Origin: Arthrobacter sp. ISL-72
GTDB taxonomy: Bacteria > Actinomycetota > Actinomycetes > Actinomycetales > Micrococcaceae
Direction of reading: 5' to 3'
Assembly: GCF_018613755.1 (NCBI RefSeq)
Contig: NZ_JAGGPP010000030.1
Span: forward strand, 1 to 40,503
DNA length: 40,503 nucleotides
Shown piece by piece: positions 14,301-22,337 of this stretch. The first letter of the stretch is position 1. Every line of letters begins with the position of its first letter. Under the pieces are notes generated by a model, which worked only from the letters and a program-made list of their open reading frames with translations, searched no databases and was not told the origin of the DNA. Made by a program: the position numbers and the translations under genes.

Positions 14301-15803
14301 TTGGAGCACGTCAACGACGACACCCTGGCGGCAGCACGCAAGGTGGTCGCTGTGCATATCAACTACCCCAGCCGCGCCGCCCAGCGCGGCCGGACTCCGG
14401 CCCAGCCCTCCTACTTCCTCAAGCCCTCGAGCTCGCTGGCGCTGACGGGGAACCCCGTGGAGCGCCCGGCCGGCTGTGAACTGCTCGGCTACGAAGGTGA
14501 GATCGCACTGATCATCGGCAAGAGCGCCCGCCGCGTCGGCATTGAGGACGCCTGGAGCCACGTGGCCGCAGTCACCGCCAGCAACGACCTCGGCGTCTAC
14601 GACCTGCGCTATGCGGACAAGGGCTCCAACCTCCGCTCCAAGGGCGGCGACGGCTTCACCCCGGTGGGCCCCGGCCTTATTCCGGCAGACACCGTCGACC
14701 CCGCAAAGCTGCGCATCCGCACTTGGCACAACGGCGAACTGGTGCAGGACGACACCACCGGGGACCTGCTCTTCCCGTTCGCCCGGCTCGTGGCGGACCT
14801 CTCCCAGCTTCTCACCCTCGAAGAGGGGGACATCATCCTCACCGGAACCCCCGCCGGCGCCTCAGTCGCCGTGCCGGGCGACGTCCTGGAGGTGGAAGTC
14901 AGCACGACGACGGCGGGTGCCGACGGCGTCGAACTCACCACCGGCCGCCTGGTCACCACGGTGGAGGAAGGCACGACGCCGTTCGCCGGCTTCGGCGCCC
15001 TGCCCAAGACCGATGACCTGCAGCGGGAGGAGGCGTACGGTTCCCGCGAAGCGGCCGGGCTTCCCGAAGCGCAGGGCGTGCTGACCCCGGAACTGAAGGC
15101 CAAGCTGGAAAGCGTCGCCACGGCCACCCTGTCCTCCCAGATGCGCAAGCGCGGGCTGAACAACGTGAGCATCGACGGCCTGCAGGCCACCCGCCCGGAC
15201 CGCCGCGTCGTGGGACTGGCCCGGACACTGCGCTACGTCCCCAACCGCGAGGACCTCTTCAAGACCTACGGCGGCGGGTTCAACGCCCAGAAGCGCGCCA
15301 TCGACTCCGTCAACGAGGGCGAAATCCTGGTCATGGAGGCCCGGGGCGAGAAGGGAACCGGCACCGTCGGCGACATCCTCGCCCTGCGCGCCCAGGTGCG
15401 AGGTGCCGCAGCCATCATTACCGACGGCGGCGTCCGCGATTTCACCGCCGTGGCCGGGCTGGAGATGCCCACTTACTTTGCGAACCCGCACCCCGCCGTA
15501 CTCGGCCGCCGCCACATTCCGTGGGACACGGACATCACCATCGCGTGCGGCGGTGCCACCGTGCAGCCGGGCGACATCATCGTGGCGGACTCGGACGGCA
15601 TCCTGGTGATCCCGCCGGCCATCGCCGCGGAACTGGTGGATGACTGCATCCAGCAGGAAAAGGAAGAAGCCTTCATCTTCGAGATGGTCCAGCAAGGCAA
15701 CAGCGTGGACGGGCTCTACCCGATGAACGCCGGCTGGCAGGCGCGGTATGAGGAATGGGAAGCAGGCAATCTGAAATCGGAAAAAGGCAACTCTGATGAC
15801 TGA
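14301..15803 (+). CDS. FAH-domain / RraA-domain fusion, likely isomerase-decarboxylase of the homoprotocatechuate pathway
   Basis: A 500-residue two-domain protein. Residues about 10-235 are a fumarylacetoacetate hydrolase-type domain as in HpaG/HpcE: YEGEIALIIG gives metal ligands Glu65 and Glu67, and ASNDLGVYDLR gives Asp96. Residues about 260-465 are an RraA-like domain as in 4-hydroxy-4-methyl-2-oxoglutarate aldolase and oxaloacetate decarboxylase: TGTVGDILALRAQVRGAAAIITDGGVRD with Arg379-Asp380. The TTG at 14301 has GAGGAG about six bases upstream; a GTG at 14262 is in frame but overlaps the promoter. In the operon this gene occupies the hpaG position and no hpaF is present, so one domain may isomerise the ring-cleavage product and the other decarboxylate it (inference). 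It overlaps the next gene by eight bases. Confidence 0.87.
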   Translation: MEHVNDDTLAAARKVVAVHINYPSRAAQRGRTPAQPSYFLKPSSSLALTGNPVERPAGCELLGYEGEIALIIGKSARRVGIEDAWSHVAAVTASNDLGVYDLRYADKGSNLRSKGGDGFTPVGPGLIPADTVDPAKLRIRTWHNGELVQDDTTGDLLFPFARLVADLSQLLTLEEGDIILTGTPAGASVAVPGDVLEVEVSTTTAGADGVELTTGRLVTTVEEGTTPFAGFGALPKTDDLQREEAYGSREAAGLPEAQGVLTPELKAKLESVATATLSSQMRKRGLNNVSIDGLQATRPDRRVVGLARTLRYVPNREDLFKTYGGGFNAQKRAIDSVNEGEILVMEARGEKGTGTVGDILALRAQVRGAAAIITDGGVRDFTAVAGLEMPTYFANPHPAVLGRRHIPWDTDITIACGGATVQPGDIIVADSDGILVIPPAIAAELVDDCIQQEKEEAFIFEMVQQGNSVDGLYPMNAGWQARYEEWEAGNLKSEKGNSDD

Positions 15804-16461
15804 AACCGTTCTGGTTGCCGGCAGCAAGTCCGAACAGGCCTACCAGGCCGTCAAGGCGCGGATCGTCGAAGGCACCTACACCCCGGGCTACCGCCTGGTC
15901 CTGAGCATCATCGCCAAGGACCTGGGCTTCAGTGTGGTCCCGGTCCGCGAAGCCATCCGGCGGCTCGAGGCCGAGGGCCTGGTGAAGTTCGAACGCAATG
16001 TCGGTGCGACCGTCGCCGGCATCGACCCCACAGAGTACCTCTACACGATGCAGACGCTGAGCATCGTGGAAGGTGCCGCCACCGCGCTGTCTGCACCCCT
16101 GGTCAGCGCAATGGACATCGCCCGCGCCCGCGCGGTGAACGCCGAAATGCGGGAATGCCTTCAGCACTTCAACCCCGTCCGGTTTACCCAGCTCAACCAG
16201 GACTTCCACAGCGTCCTGTTCGAGCACTGCCCCAACCCCCACATCCTGGACCTGGTCCACCGCGGGTGGAACCGGCTGGCATCCCTCCGGTCCTCCACGT
16301 TCCGCTTCGTTCCGGGCCGGGCCCACGAATCGGTGGATGAGCACGAGGCGCTCCTGCAACTGATCGAATCCGGAGCCGACGCGGACACCATCGAAAAAGC
16401 CGCCAGGCTCCACCGCTCCGCCACACTGGACGCCTACCTCGCCCAGGCCAAAAACATCTGA
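15796..16461 (+). CDS. GntR-family regulator, FCD subfamily
   Basis: A 221-residue regulator. The N-terminal winged helix (AYQAVKARIVEGTYTPGYRLV through VPVREAIRRLEAEGLV, about residues 15-65) is followed by an alpha-helical FCD ligand domain with candidate metal/ligand histidines in NQDFHSVLFEHC and RSATLDAYL. Its ATG overlaps the end of the fusion gene by eight bases and hpaE follows after 50, so it is embedded in the operon it probably controls through the ATCGTATACGAT palindrome at 14265. The inducer is probably a pathway compound such as homoprotocatechuate or hydroxyphenylacetate, which the sequence does not show. Confidence 0.9.
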   Translation: MTETVLVAGSKSEQAYQAVKARIVEGTYTPGYRLVLSIIAKDLGFSVVPVREAIRRLEAEGLVKFERNVGATVAGIDPTEYLYTMQTLSIVEGAATALSAPLVSAMDIARARAVNAEMRECLQHFNPVRFTQLNQDFHSVLFEHCPNPHILDLVHRGWNRLASLRSSTFRFVPGRAHESVDEHEALLQLIESGADADTIEKAARLHRSATLDAYLAQAKNI

Positions 16462-16511
16462 CCCGCTCACAGAGCAGAGCAACAGACCACCCGAGCAGTA
16501 AGGAAACAACA

Positions 16512-18026
16512 ATGACGTTCACTGCAGAACAGACCGCCACGCATTACGTACCCCGGGACCTGCCCACCCACATCCAGCACTACATCAACGGCCAGTTCGT
16601 TGATTCCGTGGGCGGCAAGACCTTCGACGTCCTGGACCCGGTGTCCAACACCAACTACGCCACCGCCGCGGCAGGCCAGAAGGAAGACATCGACCTCGCC
16701 GTCGCGGCCGCCCGCGAAGCATTCGTCAACGGCCCCTGGCCGAAGATGAAGCCGCGTGAGCGCGCCCGCATCCTGAACAAGATCGCCGACGCGGTCGAGG
16801 CCCAGGAAGCCCGGCTCGCGGAGCTGGAGACCTTCGACACCGGCCTGCCGATCACCCAGGCGAAAGGCCAGGCCCTGCGCGCGGCGGAAAACTTCCGCTT
16901 CTTCGCGGACCTGATCGTGGCCCAGTTCGACGACGCCATGAAGGTCCCCGGCTCCCAGATCAACTACGTGAACCGCAAGCCGATCGGTGTCGCCGGGCTC
17001 ATCACCCCGTGGAACACCCCGTTCATGCTTGAGTCCTGGAAGCTGGCCCCGGCCCTGGCCACCGGCAATACCGTGGTCCTCAAGCCGGCCGAGTTCACCC
17101 CGCTCTCCGCGTCGCTCTGGGCCACCATCTTCAAGGAGGCGGGCCTGCCGGACGGCGTCTTCAACCTGGTCAACGGCCTGGGCGAGGAAGCCGGCGACGC
17201 GCTGGTCAAGCACCCGGACGTCCCGCTGATCTCCTTCACCGGTGAGACCACCACGGGCCAGACCATCTTCCGCAACGCCGCCGCCAACCTCAAAGGCCTC
17301 TCCATGGAGCTCGGCGGCAAGTCCCCCTGCGTGGTGTTTGCCGACGCCGACCTCGACGCCGCGATCGACTCCGCCCTGTTCGGGGTCTTCTCGCTCAACG
17401 GTGAGCGCTGCACCGCCGGCTCCCGCATCCTGGTGGAACGCGCCATCTATGACGAGTTCTGCGAGAAGTACGCCGCCCGCGCGAAGAACATCGTCGTCGG
17501 CGATCCCCATGACCCCAAGACCCAGGTGGGTGCCCTGGTGCACCCGGAGCACTACGAAAAGGTGGCCTCCTACGTGGAGATCGGCAAGTCCGAAGGCCGG
17601 CTGCTGGCCGGCGGCGGACGCCCGGAAGGCCTCCCCGAGGGCAACTACATCGCCCCCACCGTCTTCGCCGACGTCTCCCCCGACGCCCGGATCTTCCAGG
17701 AGGAAATCTTCGGACCCGTCGTCGCCATCACCCCGTTCGAGAACGACGACGAAGCCCTCGCCCTGGCGAACAACACCAAGTACGGGCTGGCTGCCTACAT
17801 CTGGACCCAGAACCTGACCCGCGCGCACAACTTCTCGCAGAACGTGGAGGCCGGCATGGTGTGGCTGAACAGCCACAACGTGCGTGACCTGCGCACCCCG
17901 TTCGGCGGCGTCAAGGCCTCCGGCCTGGGCCACGAGGGCGGCTACCGCTCCATCGACTTCTACACCGACCAGCAGGCCGTGCACATCAGCCTCGGCACCG
18001 TCCACACCCCCAAATTCGGCGCCTGA
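16512..18026 (+). CDS. hpaE: 5-carboxymethyl-2-hydroxymuconate semialdehyde dehydrogenase
   Basis: A 504-residue aldehyde dehydrogenase with LITPWNTPFMLESWK, Glu266 in SMELGGKSP and the catalytic Cys300 in FSLNGERCTAGSR. The NGERCTAGSR and HNVRDLRTPFGGVKASG segments are typical of HpaE/HpcC, which oxidises the semialdehyde from meta-cleavage of homoprotocatechuate with NAD+. The ATG at 16512 has AAGGA seven bases upstream. It lies directly before the ring-cleavage dioxygenase gene, with 38 bases between, as expected for a substrate hand-over. Another aldehyde dehydrogenase in the operon (20744) fits the final succinate-semialdehyde step, so the roles are separable by position and motif. Confidence 0.92.
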   Translation: MTFTAEQTATHYVPRDLPTHIQHYINGQFVDSVGGKTFDVLDPVSNTNYATAAAGQKEDIDLAVAAAREAFVNGPWPKMKPRERARILNKIADAVEAQEARLAELETFDTGLPITQAKGQALRAAENFRFFADLIVAQFDDAMKVPGSQINYVNRKPIGVAGLITPWNTPFMLESWKLAPALATGNTVVLKPAEFTPLSASLWATIFKEAGLPDGVFNLVNGLGEEAGDALVKHPDVPLISFTGETTTGQTIFRNAAANLKGLSMELGGKSPCVVFADADLDAAIDSALFGVFSLNGERCTAGSRILVERAIYDEFCEKYAARAKNIVVGDPHDPKTQVGALVHPEHYEKVASYVEIGKSEGRLLAGGGRPEGLPEGNYIAPTVFADVSPDARIFQEEIFGPVVAITPFENDDEALALANNTKYGLAAYIWTQNLTRAHNFSQNVEAGMVWLNSHNVRDLRTPFGGVKASGLGHEGGYRSIDFYTDQQAVHISLGTVHTPKFGA

Positions 18027-18064
18027 CAGCGCCTACTAACCCCCTTCTAAGAAGAGAGCACACC

Positions 18065-19147
18065 ATGACCAACTTCGTCCCCACCCCCACCGTTCCCGCT
18101 CCGGACATCGTCCGCTGCGCCTACATGGAAATCGTGGTCACGGACCTCGCCAAGTCACGCGAGTTCTACGTCGACGTCCTGGGCCTGCACGTCACCGAGG
18201 AAGATGAGAACAACATCTACCTGCGCCCCCTGGAGGAGTTCATCCACCACAACCTGGTGCTGCGCAAGGGACCCATCGCCGCCGTCGCAGCCTTCGCGTA
18301 CCGGGTGAAGTCCCCCGCCGAGGTAGACGCCGCCGAGGCCTACTACAAGGAACTGGGCTGCCGCACCGAACGCCGCAAGGAAGGCTTCACCAAGGGCATC
18401 GGCGATTCCGTCCGGGTCGAGGACCCGCTCGGCTTCCCCTACGAGTTCTTCTACGACGTGGAGCACGTGGAGCGCCTCACCCAGCGCTACGACCTCTACT
18501 CCGCCGGCGAACTGGTCCGCCTGGACCACTTCAACCAGGTCACCCCGGACGTTCCCCGCGGCCGCAAGTACCTGGAGGACCTGGGCTTCCGCGTCTCCGA
18601 GGACATCAAGGATTCCGACGGCGTCACCTACGCTGCGTGGATGCACCGCAAGCAGACCGTCCACGACACCGCCCTCACCGGCGGCAACGGCCCGCGCATG
18701 CACCACGTCGCCTTCGCCACCCACGAGAAGCACAACATCATCCAGATCTGCGACAAGATGGGCGCCCTGCGCATCAGCGACCGGATCGAACGCGGCCCCG
18801 GCCGCCACGGTGTGTCCAACGCGTTCTACCTCTACATCCTGGACCCGGACGGCCACCGCATCGAGATCTACACCCAGGACTACTACACCGGCGACCCGGA
18901 CAACCCCACCATCACCTGGGACGTCCACGACAACCAACGCCGCGACTGGTGGGGCAACCCCGTGGTCCCGTCCTGGTACACCGAGGCCTCCCTGGTCCTG
19001 GACCTGGACGGCAACCCGCAGCCCGTCATCATCCGCGAGGAAAAGAGCGAGATGGCTGTCACCGTCGGAGCCGACGGCTTCTCCTACACCCGGAAGCCGG
19101 GCGAGACTGCCGAGGCTGAAGGCTTCAAGCTGGGGGCGCAGCTGTAG
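18065..19147 (+). CDS. mndD: 3,4-dihydroxyphenylacetate 2,3-dioxygenase (MndD-like, extradiol)
   Basis: A 360-residue type I extradiol dioxygenase of the vicinal-oxygen-chelate fold. Ligands match the known MndD/HpcB site: His155 in RLDHFNQ, His214 in RMHHVAFATH and Glu267 in HRIEIYTQD. The sequence appears very close along its length to MndD of Arthrobacter globiformis, an Mn(II)-dependent enzyme; relatives elsewhere use Fe(II), and the metal cannot be read from the ligands. It opens the ring of homoprotocatechuate to 5-carboxymethyl-2-hydroxymuconate semialdehyde. The start follows AAGAAGAG in the leader. It is flanked by hpaE and hpaH. Confidence 0.96.
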   Translation: MTNFVPTPTVPAPDIVRCAYMEIVVTDLAKSREFYVDVLGLHVTEEDENNIYLRPLEEFIHHNLVLRKGPIAAVAAFAYRVKSPAEVDAAEAYYKELGCRTERRKEGFTKGIGDSVRVEDPLGFPYEFFYDVEHVERLTQRYDLYSAGELVRLDHFNQVTPDVPRGRKYLEDLGFRVSEDIKDSDGVTYAAWMHRKQTVHDTALTGGNGPRMHHVAFATHEKHNIIQICDKMGALRISDRIERGPGRHGVSNAFYLYILDPDGHRIEIYTQDYYTGDPDNPTITWDVHDNQRRDWWGNPVVPSWYTEASLVLDLDGNPQPVIIREEKSEMAVTVGADGFSYTRKPGETAEAEGFKLGAQL

Positions 19148-19149
19148 CC

Positions 19150-19935
19150 ATGCTTGATGCCAAGACGATTGAGGCCATCGCGGACGAACTGCTTGAGGCT
19201 GGCCGGACCCGCACCCCGGTCCCCCGGCTGACGGCTCGCTACCCCGACATGACAGTGGAGGACTCCTACACCGTCCAGCAGTTGTGGCGCCGCCGCAACG
19301 AGGAAGCCGGCCGGACCTTGGTGGGCCGCAAGATCGGCCTCACATCCAAGGCAATGCAGGCCGCCACCGGCATCACCGAACCGGACTACGGCGCCATCTT
19401 CGATGACATGGTCCTGGAAACCGGCTGCGCAGTGGAGTGGGACCAGTACACCCACCCCCGGGTGGAAGTGGAGCTGGCGTTCGTCCTGAAGGACGCCCTC
19501 AAAGGCCCCGGCTGCACCATCTTCGATGTCCTGAAGGCCACCGACTACGTGGTTCCGGCCCTCGAGATCCTGGATTCCCGGATCGAGATGGAGGGCCGGA
19601 CCATCGTGGACACCATCTCCGACAACGCCGCCATGGGGGCGATGGTGGTGGGCGGCCGCCCTGTGAAGCCGGACGCCGTCGACCTCCGCTGGGTTTCCGC
19701 CATCCTCTACAAGAACCAGACCGTGGAGGAGACAGGCGTGGCCGCCGGCGTCCTGGACCACCCGGCCAACGGCGTGCACTGGCTGGCCAACAAGATCGCC
19801 GCCCACGGCGACAGCATGAAGGCCGGCGACATCATCCTCGCAGGCTCCTTCACCCGGCCCCTCTGGGTCTACAAGGGCGACACCGTCCACGCCGACTACG
19901 GACCGCTGGGAGCTGTGACATGCCGTTTCGTGTAG
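19150..19935 (+). CDS. hpaH: 2-oxo-hept-4-ene-1,7-dioate hydratase
   Basis: A 261-residue hydratase of the MhpD/HpaH group in the FAH superfamily. GRKIGLTSKAMQ, the metal-ligand segment RVEVELAFVLK and NAAMGAMVVGG are conserved. It adds water to 2-oxohept-4-enedioate, giving 4-hydroxy-2-oxoheptanedioate for HpaI. It starts two bases after the mndD stop and its 3' end overlaps hpaI by 16 bases, so all three are tightly coupled. Confidence 0.93.
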   Translation: MLDAKTIEAIADELLEAGRTRTPVPRLTARYPDMTVEDSYTVQQLWRRRNEEAGRTLVGRKIGLTSKAMQAATGITEPDYGAIFDDMVLETGCAVEWDQYTHPRVEVELAFVLKDALKGPGCTIFDVLKATDYVVPALEILDSRIEMEGRTIVDTISDNAAMGAMVVGGRPVKPDAVDLRWVSAILYKNQTVEETGVAAGVLDHPANGVHWLANKIAAHGDSMKAGDIILAGSFTRPLWVYKGDTVHADYGPLGAVTCRFV

Positions 19936-20723
19936 AAGACACGTTCCGGGGCGCCCTTGCCGGGGCCAACCGTCCGCTGGCAGGAATGTGGGTGTGCTCC
20001 GGCAGTCCGCTGGTGGCTGAGATCTGCGCGGGGTCCGGCCTGGACTGGCTGCTCGTGGATGCCGAGCACAGCCCGAACGGGCTCGAATCCATCCTCGCCC
20101 AGCTCCAGGCCATCCACGGCTACCCGGTCCACACCCTGGTCCGGCCGCCGGTGAACGACGTGGTGGTGATCAAGCAGTACCTGGACCTCGGCGTGCAGAA
20201 CCTGCTGATCCCCATGGTCAATTCCGTGGCCGAAGCGGAGGCTGCCGTGGCGGCCACCCGCTACCCGCCCCGGGGCGTCCGCGGTGTGGGCTCGGCATTG
20301 GCCCGCGCCGCCCGCTGGAACCGGATCCCGGACTACCTGGCCCGCGCCGCGGAAACCATCAGCGTCACCGTCCAGATCGAATCCACGGCCTCCGTGGAGG
20401 CAGTGGAGGACATTCTGAAGGTCGACGGCGTGGACGCCGTCTTCATGGGACCCTCCGACCTCGCCGCCTCCATGGGGCTGCTGGGCCAGCAGGAACACCC
20501 CGAGGTGCGCGCCGCCGTCGAACACTGCCTCTCCGCCGCAAAGGCGGCGGGAAAGCCTGCCGGCGTCAACGCCTTCAACCCCGACACCGCCCGGCACTAC
20601 CTCGCCAACGGCGCCGGTTTCATCCTGGTGGGCGCCGACGTCGCCCTGCTGGCGCGCGGCTCCGAAGCCCTCGCGGGCAAGTACATCAAAACGTCCGACG
20701 GCGACGCCCCCGCCAGCTACTGA
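19920..20723 (+). CDS. hpaI: 4-hydroxy-2-oxoheptanedioate aldolase (HpcH/HpaI family)
   Basis: A 267-residue class II aldolase. WLLVDAEHSPNG contains the catalytic-site His, VRPPVNDVVVIKQYLDLGVQNLLIPMVN the Arg/Lys region, then VQIESTASVEAVEDIL and GPSDLAASMG. It splits 4-hydroxy-2-oxoheptanedioate into pyruvate and succinate semialdehyde. The ATG at 19920 lies inside hpaH (16-base overlap). The long frame that continues upstream of it is antisense-free shadow coding within hpaH. Succinate semialdehyde is handled by the next gene. Confidence 0.93.
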   Translation: MPFRVEDTFRGALAGANRPLAGMWVCSGSPLVAEICAGSGLDWLLVDAEHSPNGLESILAQLQAIHGYPVHTLVRPPVNDVVVIKQYLDLGVQNLLIPMVNSVAEAEAAVAATRYPPRGVRGVGSALARAARWNRIPDYLARAAETISVTVQIESTASVEAVEDILKVDGVDAVFMGPSDLAASMGLLGQQEHPEVRAAVEHCLSAAKAAGKPAGVNAFNPDTARHYLANGAGFILVGADVALLARGSEALAGKYIKTSDGDAPASY

Positions 20724-20743
20724 CACTTCTTAAGGACTTCTCC

Positions 20744-22261
20744 ATGACAGTTTCGCCTGCCTTCTCCCCTGCCATCCCGCCTGCCATCGCGCCCGAGCGC
20801 GAAGCATCGCTCCTGGCGTCGGTGCCCACCGGCCTGCTGATTGACGGCCAGTGGCGGGGCGCGTCCGACGGCGGCACGTTCGACGTCCACGACCCCGCCA
20901 CCGGGGAAGTACTCGCCACGCTGGCCTCGGCCACGAGCGAGGATGCTGTTGCTGCCCTCGACGCGGCCGACGCCGTCCAGGCCTCCTGGGCGCGCACCGC
21001 GCCGCGGGTGCGGGCCGAGATTTTGCGCCGCGCTTTCGACCTGGTCACCGAACGCGCCGAGGACTTCGCGCTGCTGATGACCCTGGAAATGGGCAAGCCG
21101 CTGGCCGAAGCCCGCGGCGAGGTGGCCTACGGCGCCGAGTTCCTGCGCTGGTTCTCCGAGGAAACGGTCCGCGATTACGGCCGTTACCTCACCACCCCTG
21201 AAGGCAAGAACAAGATCCTGGTCCAGCACAAGCCCGTCGGCCCGTGCCTGCTGATCACGCCGTGGAACTTCCCGCTGGCCATGGCCACCCGCAAGGTGGC
21301 CCCCGCCGTCGCCGCGGGCTGCACCATGGTCCTCAAGCCCGCGAAGCTCACCCCGCTCACGGCGCAGCTGTTCGCGCAGACCATGCTCGACGCCGGGCTG
21401 CCCGCCGGTGTGCTGAACGTGGTGTCTTCGTCCTCTGCCTCCGGGATCTCGGGGCCGTTACTGGTGGATCCGCGGCTGCGCAAGGTCTCCTTCACCGGGT
21501 CCACCCCGGTGGGCAAGCGGCTGATGGCAGACGCCGCCCAGAACGTGCTGCGTACCTCGATGGAGCTGGGTGGCAATGCCCCGTTCATCGTTTTCGAGGA
21601 CGCCGACCTGGATGCCGCCGTCGAGGGCGCGATGGCGGCGAAGATGCGGAACATGGGCGAGGCCTGCACCGCCGCCAACCGGTTCCTGGTTCAGGAATCA
21701 GTCGCAGCTGAATTCACGGCCAAGTTCGCCGCAGCGATGGGGGCGCTGGCCACCGGCCGCGGCACCGAACCGTCCACCCAGGTCGGTCCGCTGATCAACG
21801 CCGGAGCCCGCGACGACGTGCACGCGCTGGTGAGTGCCGCCGTCGACGCCGGAGCCACCGCCCTCACCGGCGGCTCCCCGGTTGAGGGAGCCGGTTACTT
21901 CTACCAGCCCACGGTGCTGGCCAACGTCCCCAACGACGCGGAAATCCTCAACCAGGAAATCTTCGGCCCCGTGGCCCCCGTCACCACCTTCACCACCGAG
22001 GAAGACGCCATCCGGCTGGCCAACGCCAGCGAATACGGCCTGGCCTCCTACGTGTACAGCCGCGACTTCAACCGGCTCCTGCGCGTGGCCGAGCAGATCG
22101 AATTCGGCATGGTCGGGTTCAACGCCGGCGTCATCTCCAACGCGGCAGCACCTTTCGGCGGCGTCAAGCAGTCCGGGCTGGGACGCGAAGGCGGCTCCGA
22201 AGGCATCGCCGAATACACCACCACGCAGTACATCGGCATCGCGGACCCGTACGCGAACTGA
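20744..22261 (+). CDS. gabD: succinate-semialdehyde dehydrogenase
   Basis: A 505-residue aldehyde dehydrogenase with LLITPWNFPLAMATRK, Glu274 in SMELGGNAP and the catalytic Cys308 in MGEACTAANRF, the GabD-like signature, and a C-terminal GGVKQSGLGREGG. It turns succinate semialdehyde into succinate, closing the homoprotocatechuate route into the citric acid cycle. AAGGA lies about eight bases before the ATG at 20744. Its first 25 residues are alanine- and proline-rich. It is the last gene of the operon, ahead of the strong hairpin at 22287. Confidence 0.9.
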   Translation: MTVSPAFSPAIPPAIAPEREASLLASVPTGLLIDGQWRGASDGGTFDVHDPATGEVLATLASATSEDAVAALDAADAVQASWARTAPRVRAEILRRAFDLVTERAEDFALLMTLEMGKPLAEARGEVAYGAEFLRWFSEETVRDYGRYLTTPEGKNKILVQHKPVGPCLLITPWNFPLAMATRKVAPAVAAGCTMVLKPAKLTPLTAQLFAQTMLDAGLPAGVLNVVSSSSASGISGPLLVDPRLRKVSFTGSTPVGKRLMADAAQNVLRTSMELGGNAPFIVFEDADLDAAVEGAMAAKMRNMGEACTAANRFLVQESVAAEFTAKFAAAMGALATGRGTEPSTQVGPLINAGARDDVHALVSAAVDAGATALTGGSPVEGAGYFYQPTVLANVPNDAEILNQEIFGPVAPVTTFTTEEDAIRLANASEYGLASYVYSRDFNRLLRVAEQIEFGMVGFNAGVISNAAAPFGGVKQSGLGREGGSEGIAEYTTTQYIGIADPYAN

Positions 22262-22286
22262 TCAGGAAGCAAGCCCGAAGTCGCAC

Positions 22287-22319
22287 AGCAATGCCCCCAC
22301 CGACGGTGGGGGCGTTGCT
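22287..22319. terminator. strong hairpin terminator between gabD and the Nramp-like gene
   Basis: Fifteen-base arms (AGCAATGCCCCCACC and its partner) pair with one G-U wobble around the three-base loop GAC, followed by TT-rich sequence. The two flanking genes converge, so it can serve both strands. Confidence 0.85.
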
Positions 22320-22337
22320 TTGCATCGCTGCTGTTAG

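Noticed and set aside
16467..18005. 512-codon minus-strand frame across hpaE
   Set aside because: Shadow of a clear aldehyde dehydrogenase; high GC third positions keep the opposite strand open.
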